Of a DNA stretch of 31,628 bases, positions 29,561 to 31,628 are shown one piece after another. Position 1 is the first letter of the stretch; every line of letters begins with the position of its first letter. The position numbers were made by a program, and so were the translations under genes. Source of the stretch: Clostridiales bacterium (GTDB taxonomy: Bacteria > Bacillota > Clostridia > Christensenellales > CAG-314); NCBI GenBank assembly GCA_004558105.1, contig SFEB01000018.1, positions 1-31,628 on the forward strand, in the 5' to 3' direction. The notes under the pieces were generated by a model, which was not told the DNA's origin, did no database searches, and saw only the letters and a program-made list of their open reading frames with translations.

Positions 29561-29589
29561 ATTATAACACCGCAAAATAACGGTGTCAA
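29561..29589 (-). promoter_or_regulatory. Promoter of the cobalamin-riboswitch transcript
   Basis: Full consensus on the minus strand: TTGACA (29589-29584), 17-base spacer, TATAAT (29566-29561). A strong constitutive promoter fits control by the riboswitch alone. Confidence 0.85.
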
Positions 29590-29615
29590 TCGTTTTTAAC
29601 GAGTTTTTTCTTTTC

Positions 29616-30143
29616 TTATACCTGACTTTTCGTATAGCAATCCATATATTCCGAAATTTTCAGGCGCGCTTCGCTTTCGTCGCAAATACGCTCGACAGCC
29701 GTCTTCTTCCCTTCCAGAGTCTTGTATACCGAGAAAAAGTGCATAATTTCGTCGCTCAGGTGTTGTGGCAATTCCCTTATGGAATTATAACTGCTGTAAG
29801 TGGGGTCTCCGAAAGGCACGGCGATGATTTTTTCGTCCAGAAAGTTCTGATCAACCATCGTTATCATTCCTATCGGATAGCAACGGACGAGGCAGTTGGT
29901 TTCTATCGCCTCACTGCAAAGCACCAGCACGTCCAGGTGGTCGCCGTCTGCGGCGAGAGTGCGGGGTATCAGACCGTAATTTGCCGGATAACGCGTAGCG
30001 GTAAACAACACTCTGTCAAGCAACATGTATCCGGTGGACTTGTCCAATTCGTACTTCATCTTACTGCCCATAGGTATTTCTATAAGCGCAACGAAGTCTT
30101 CGGGCGTAATTCTCGACGCTTCTATTTTATCGATATTGGTCAT
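29616..30143 (-). CDS. ppa: Inorganic pyrophosphatase, family I (soluble)
   Basis: 175 residues. Hydrolyses pyrophosphate to phosphate in the cytoplasm, pulling biosynthetic reactions forward. Visible: EIPMGSKMKYELDKSTGYML (substrate-binding E and K residues), RYPANYGLIPRTLAADGDHLD with the Mg-binding aspartates in DGDHLDVLV (about 66-74), and DEKIIAVPFGDPTY. In the family signature DxDPxD the proline is replaced by His (DGDHLD), which is a seen variant. FFSVYKTLEGKK supplies the C-terminal active-site Tyr-Lys. The start has AAGGAG; the -10 on the minus strand is TATAAT at 30168-30163. It is divergent from the aspartate kinase gene. Confidence 0.95.
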   Translation of the reverse strand: MTNIDKIEASRITPEDFVALIEIPMGSKMKYELDKSTGYMLLDRVLFTATRYPANYGLIPRTLAADGDHLDVLVLCSEAIETNCLVRCYPIGMITMVDQNFLDEKIIAVPFGDPTYSSYNSIRELPQHLSDEIMHFFSVYKTLEGKKTAVERICDESEARLKISEYMDCYTKSQV

Positions 30144-30162
30144 AAAAAAACTCCTTTTTTTT

Positions 30163-30192
30163 ATTATAAATTAATTCTTCACGTTTTGGCAA
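30163..30192 (-). promoter_or_regulatory. Promoter of the pyrophosphatase gene
   Basis: Minus strand TTGCCA (30192-30187), 18-base spacer, TATAAT (30168-30163). The opposite-strand TTGGCA (30186-30191) may serve the aspartate kinase gene with a weak TAAAAT at 30211-30216. Confidence 0.55.
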
Positions 30193-30240
30193 TATTTTTT
30201 ACCTTAAAAATAAAATATTTTATACAAGCGAGGTAAAAAA

Positions 30241-31434
30241 ATGGTCGTAGCAAAATTCGGCGGCAGTTCGCTGTCCGACGGCGAAAACTGGCGGCGAGTG
30301 CTCAATATCGTCAAAGAAGGCGACAGGCAAGCAGTAGTAGTATCGGCGCCGGGCGCAAGATTTGTCGGAGACGAGAAGGTCACAGACCTGCTTTTTAAGT
30401 ACGCCTCTTCCGACAAAGAACAAAAAGAAACCGTCTGGCAGAAAGTTGCCGACAGATACGTCGATATCGCGAATTTTTTCGGAATCGATTTTTCATCGGT
30501 ATTAGAAGAAACGAAGCTGAAATTAACGGGCGCATCCGTACCGTACGTCGTAAGCAGGGGCGAGTACCTGAGCGCAAGACTTTTTTCGCTATTAAGCGGT
30601 AAAAAGTTTATCGACGCGGCGCGGGTGGTAAAATTCGACGAAAAAGGCGAAATCGCTCAACGACTGACTTATCAACTCATCGAACAATCGGTTTTGCAAT
30701 CGGGGCAAAACGCGGTAATGGGCGGCTTTTACGGCAGTGATAAAGAAGACAATATCGTTTTGTTCGAACGCGGCGGCAGCGACGTGAGCGGAGCGATAGT
30801 CGCAGCGGCGGTCAACGCCGAAAAATACGAAAACTGGACGGACGTAAGCGGCGTTTTTTGCTGTGATCCGCGAATAGTCTTAAATCCCGTTTTCGTAAAG
30901 TGTTTAAGTTTTTTTCAGATGAAAATTCTTGCCTTGCTCGGCGCACGCGTGCTTCATCCGCAGACAATCTACCCCACCGTAAAAAAAAGCATTCCCATAA
31001 ACGTAAAAAGTATCTACCACCCCGACGAAGACGGCACCTGGATATTGCCGACGACAAAAAAACGAGGAGACGTGGTAGGAATAACTGCAAAAAAAGTAGT
31101 CAGTGTCGAACAAATAGAATTCAAAACCCCCCTGACTTCCCCTACACCCCTGTTAAGCATAATCACGCCTGCTTTTTGCCGTGCGGTTTTTGACGAAGAA
31201 ACCTTTGACGCAACGAAAATCACGGGAGACGGGGTACTTACAACCACCCACGCCACGTTGATTTCGGTAGTTTACGACGGCAAAAAAAACTATTGTCCGA
31301 CCATAAAAAAAGCATTGGAAAAAACAGGACTCCCTGCAAACGTGATATGCGACGAACATGGTCTTGCCGCATGTCTGACCGCGCCGGACAAAACCGCCGA
31401 GGCACTGAGGACGGTATATAAAGCCTTAGAATAA
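30241..31434 (+). CDS. Aspartate kinase
   Basis: 397 residues, slightly short for the family. Phosphorylates L-aspartate as the first step to lysine, threonine, methionine and diaminopimelate. The N-terminal kinase domain shows VVAKFGGSSLSDG (2-14), VVVSAPGAR (about 33-41), SRGEYLSARLFS (about 103-114), GSDVSGAIVAAAVNAEKYENW in two parts and TDVSGVFCCDPRIV (about 201-214), the signatures of the amino-acid kinase fold. Two ACT domains (about 295-397) suggest feedback control by an end-product amino acid; which one cannot be told. GAGGT lies six bases before the ATG. It stands alone, not in a lysine or threonine operon, and no T-box or lysine riboswitch is visible in its short leader. Confidence 0.95.
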   Translation: MVVAKFGGSSLSDGENWRRVLNIVKEGDRQAVVVSAPGARFVGDEKVTDLLFKYASSDKEQKETVWQKVADRYVDIANFFGIDFSSVLEETKLKLTGASVPYVVSRGEYLSARLFSLLSGKKFIDAARVVKFDEKGEIAQRLTYQLIEQSVLQSGQNAVMGGFYGSDKEDNIVLFERGGSDVSGAIVAAAVNAEKYENWTDVSGVFCCDPRIVLNPVFVKCLSFFQMKILALLGARVLHPQTIYPTVKKSIPINVKSIYHPDEDGTWILPTTKKRGDVVGITAKKVVSVEQIEFKTPLTSPTPLLSIITPAFCRAVFDEETFDATKITGDGVLTTTHATLISVVYDGKKNYCPTIKKALEKTGLPANVICDEHGLAACLTAPDKTAEALRTVYKALE

Positions 31435-31465
31435 AAAGCACTTCCGTTAAGGAAGCCTTTTTTAT
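31433..31465 (+). terminator. Terminator after the aspartate kinase gene
   Basis: Stem AAAG-CA-CTTCC / GGAAG-CC-TTT with loop GTTAA and a T run, starting at the stop codon. Confidence 0.75.
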
Positions 31466-31538
31466 AAAATAACGATTAACGCGTTAACGCAAAAAAAAAC
31501 GGTCAGGTTTATTACGTGTTACATCCGTATTTTTAAGC

Positions 31539-31566
31539 AAAAAAAATACCTGTCGAGTGACAGGTA
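31539..31566 (-). terminator. Terminator for a minus-strand gene to the right of the window
   Basis: Perfect 8-bp stem TACCTGTC / GACAGGTA with loop ACTC, followed on the minus strand by eight T residues. No gene end is recognisable in 31567-31628, so the gene probably stops just beyond the right edge. The stretch 31466-31538 shows nothing else. Confidence 0.75.
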
Positions 31567-31628
31567 AACGGGTTTGCTTGAAAGAAATAGACAAATAGTT
31601 CAAGACACAAGGTTCTTTGTTTGTATTT

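Noticed and set aside
1..31628. CRISPR array, prophage, IS transposase or toxin-antitoxin pair
   Set aside because: I looked for regular repeats, integrase or transposase motifs and small gene pairs and saw none, apart from the inverted-repeat region at 5561-5675.

Overview
The window looks like a chromosomal segment from a Bacillota bacterium of the Clostridia type, probably an uncultured anaerobic lineage. The evidence is strong AGGAGG-type ribosome binding sites, sigma-A promoters with 17-bp spacers, many A/U-flanked intrinsic terminators, a perfect CIRCE element before groES-groEL, a mrnC-rlmB-sigH gene order as in Bacillus and Clostridium, a pst-phoU-phoPR operon, and a long-form HPF. 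I could not assign a genus. Most of the window is core chromosome. I see no phage, transposase, CRISPR array or large island.

Layout. 1-513 holds the start of an unrecognised membrane protein that runs off the left edge. 802-2883 is an EF-G-like GTPase of the second bacterial type. 2971-3598 is a broken glutamate racemase gene, out of frame and apparently shortened in the middle. 3744-4256 is ribosomal protein S20 with a long histone-H1-like tail. 4388-5284 is a DegV protein. 5409-5563 carries tRNA-Gly and tRNA-Cys, directly followed by an inverted-repeat region and a four-helix-bundle protein. 6347-8677 is a small accessory patch: an AraC-type regulator, an alpha/beta hydrolase and a GNAT acetyltransferase. 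8867-13102 is a compact minus-strand run, mrnC-rlmB-sigH-dnaX-ybaB-recR, with dnaX split by a -1 frame change. tRNA-Glu and a HIT protein follow.

14031-20370 is one phosphate operon on the minus strand, pstS-pstC-pstA-pstB-phoU-phoP-phoR. It is preceded by 11-bp direct repeats that look like a Pho box, and has a 12-bp hairpin between pstS and pstC. The operon encodes both the high-affinity phosphate transporter and the two-component system that should control it. A divergent EamA transporter, tRNA-Leu, a stand-alone E2-like acyltransferase, groEL-groES and a dCMP deaminase come next. Then clpC followed by hpf (stress proteolysis and ribosome hibernation), a lipoprotein of the DUF4430 (transcobalamin-like) type behind a cobalamin riboswitch, inorganic pyrophosphatase and aspartate kinase.

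The most interesting items are the B12-riboswitch lipoprotein unit with a possible two-step expression platform, the broken murI and dnaX reading frames, the Pho-box architecture, the H1-like tail on S20, and the EF-G and E2 paralogs that lack their families' catalytic histidine.
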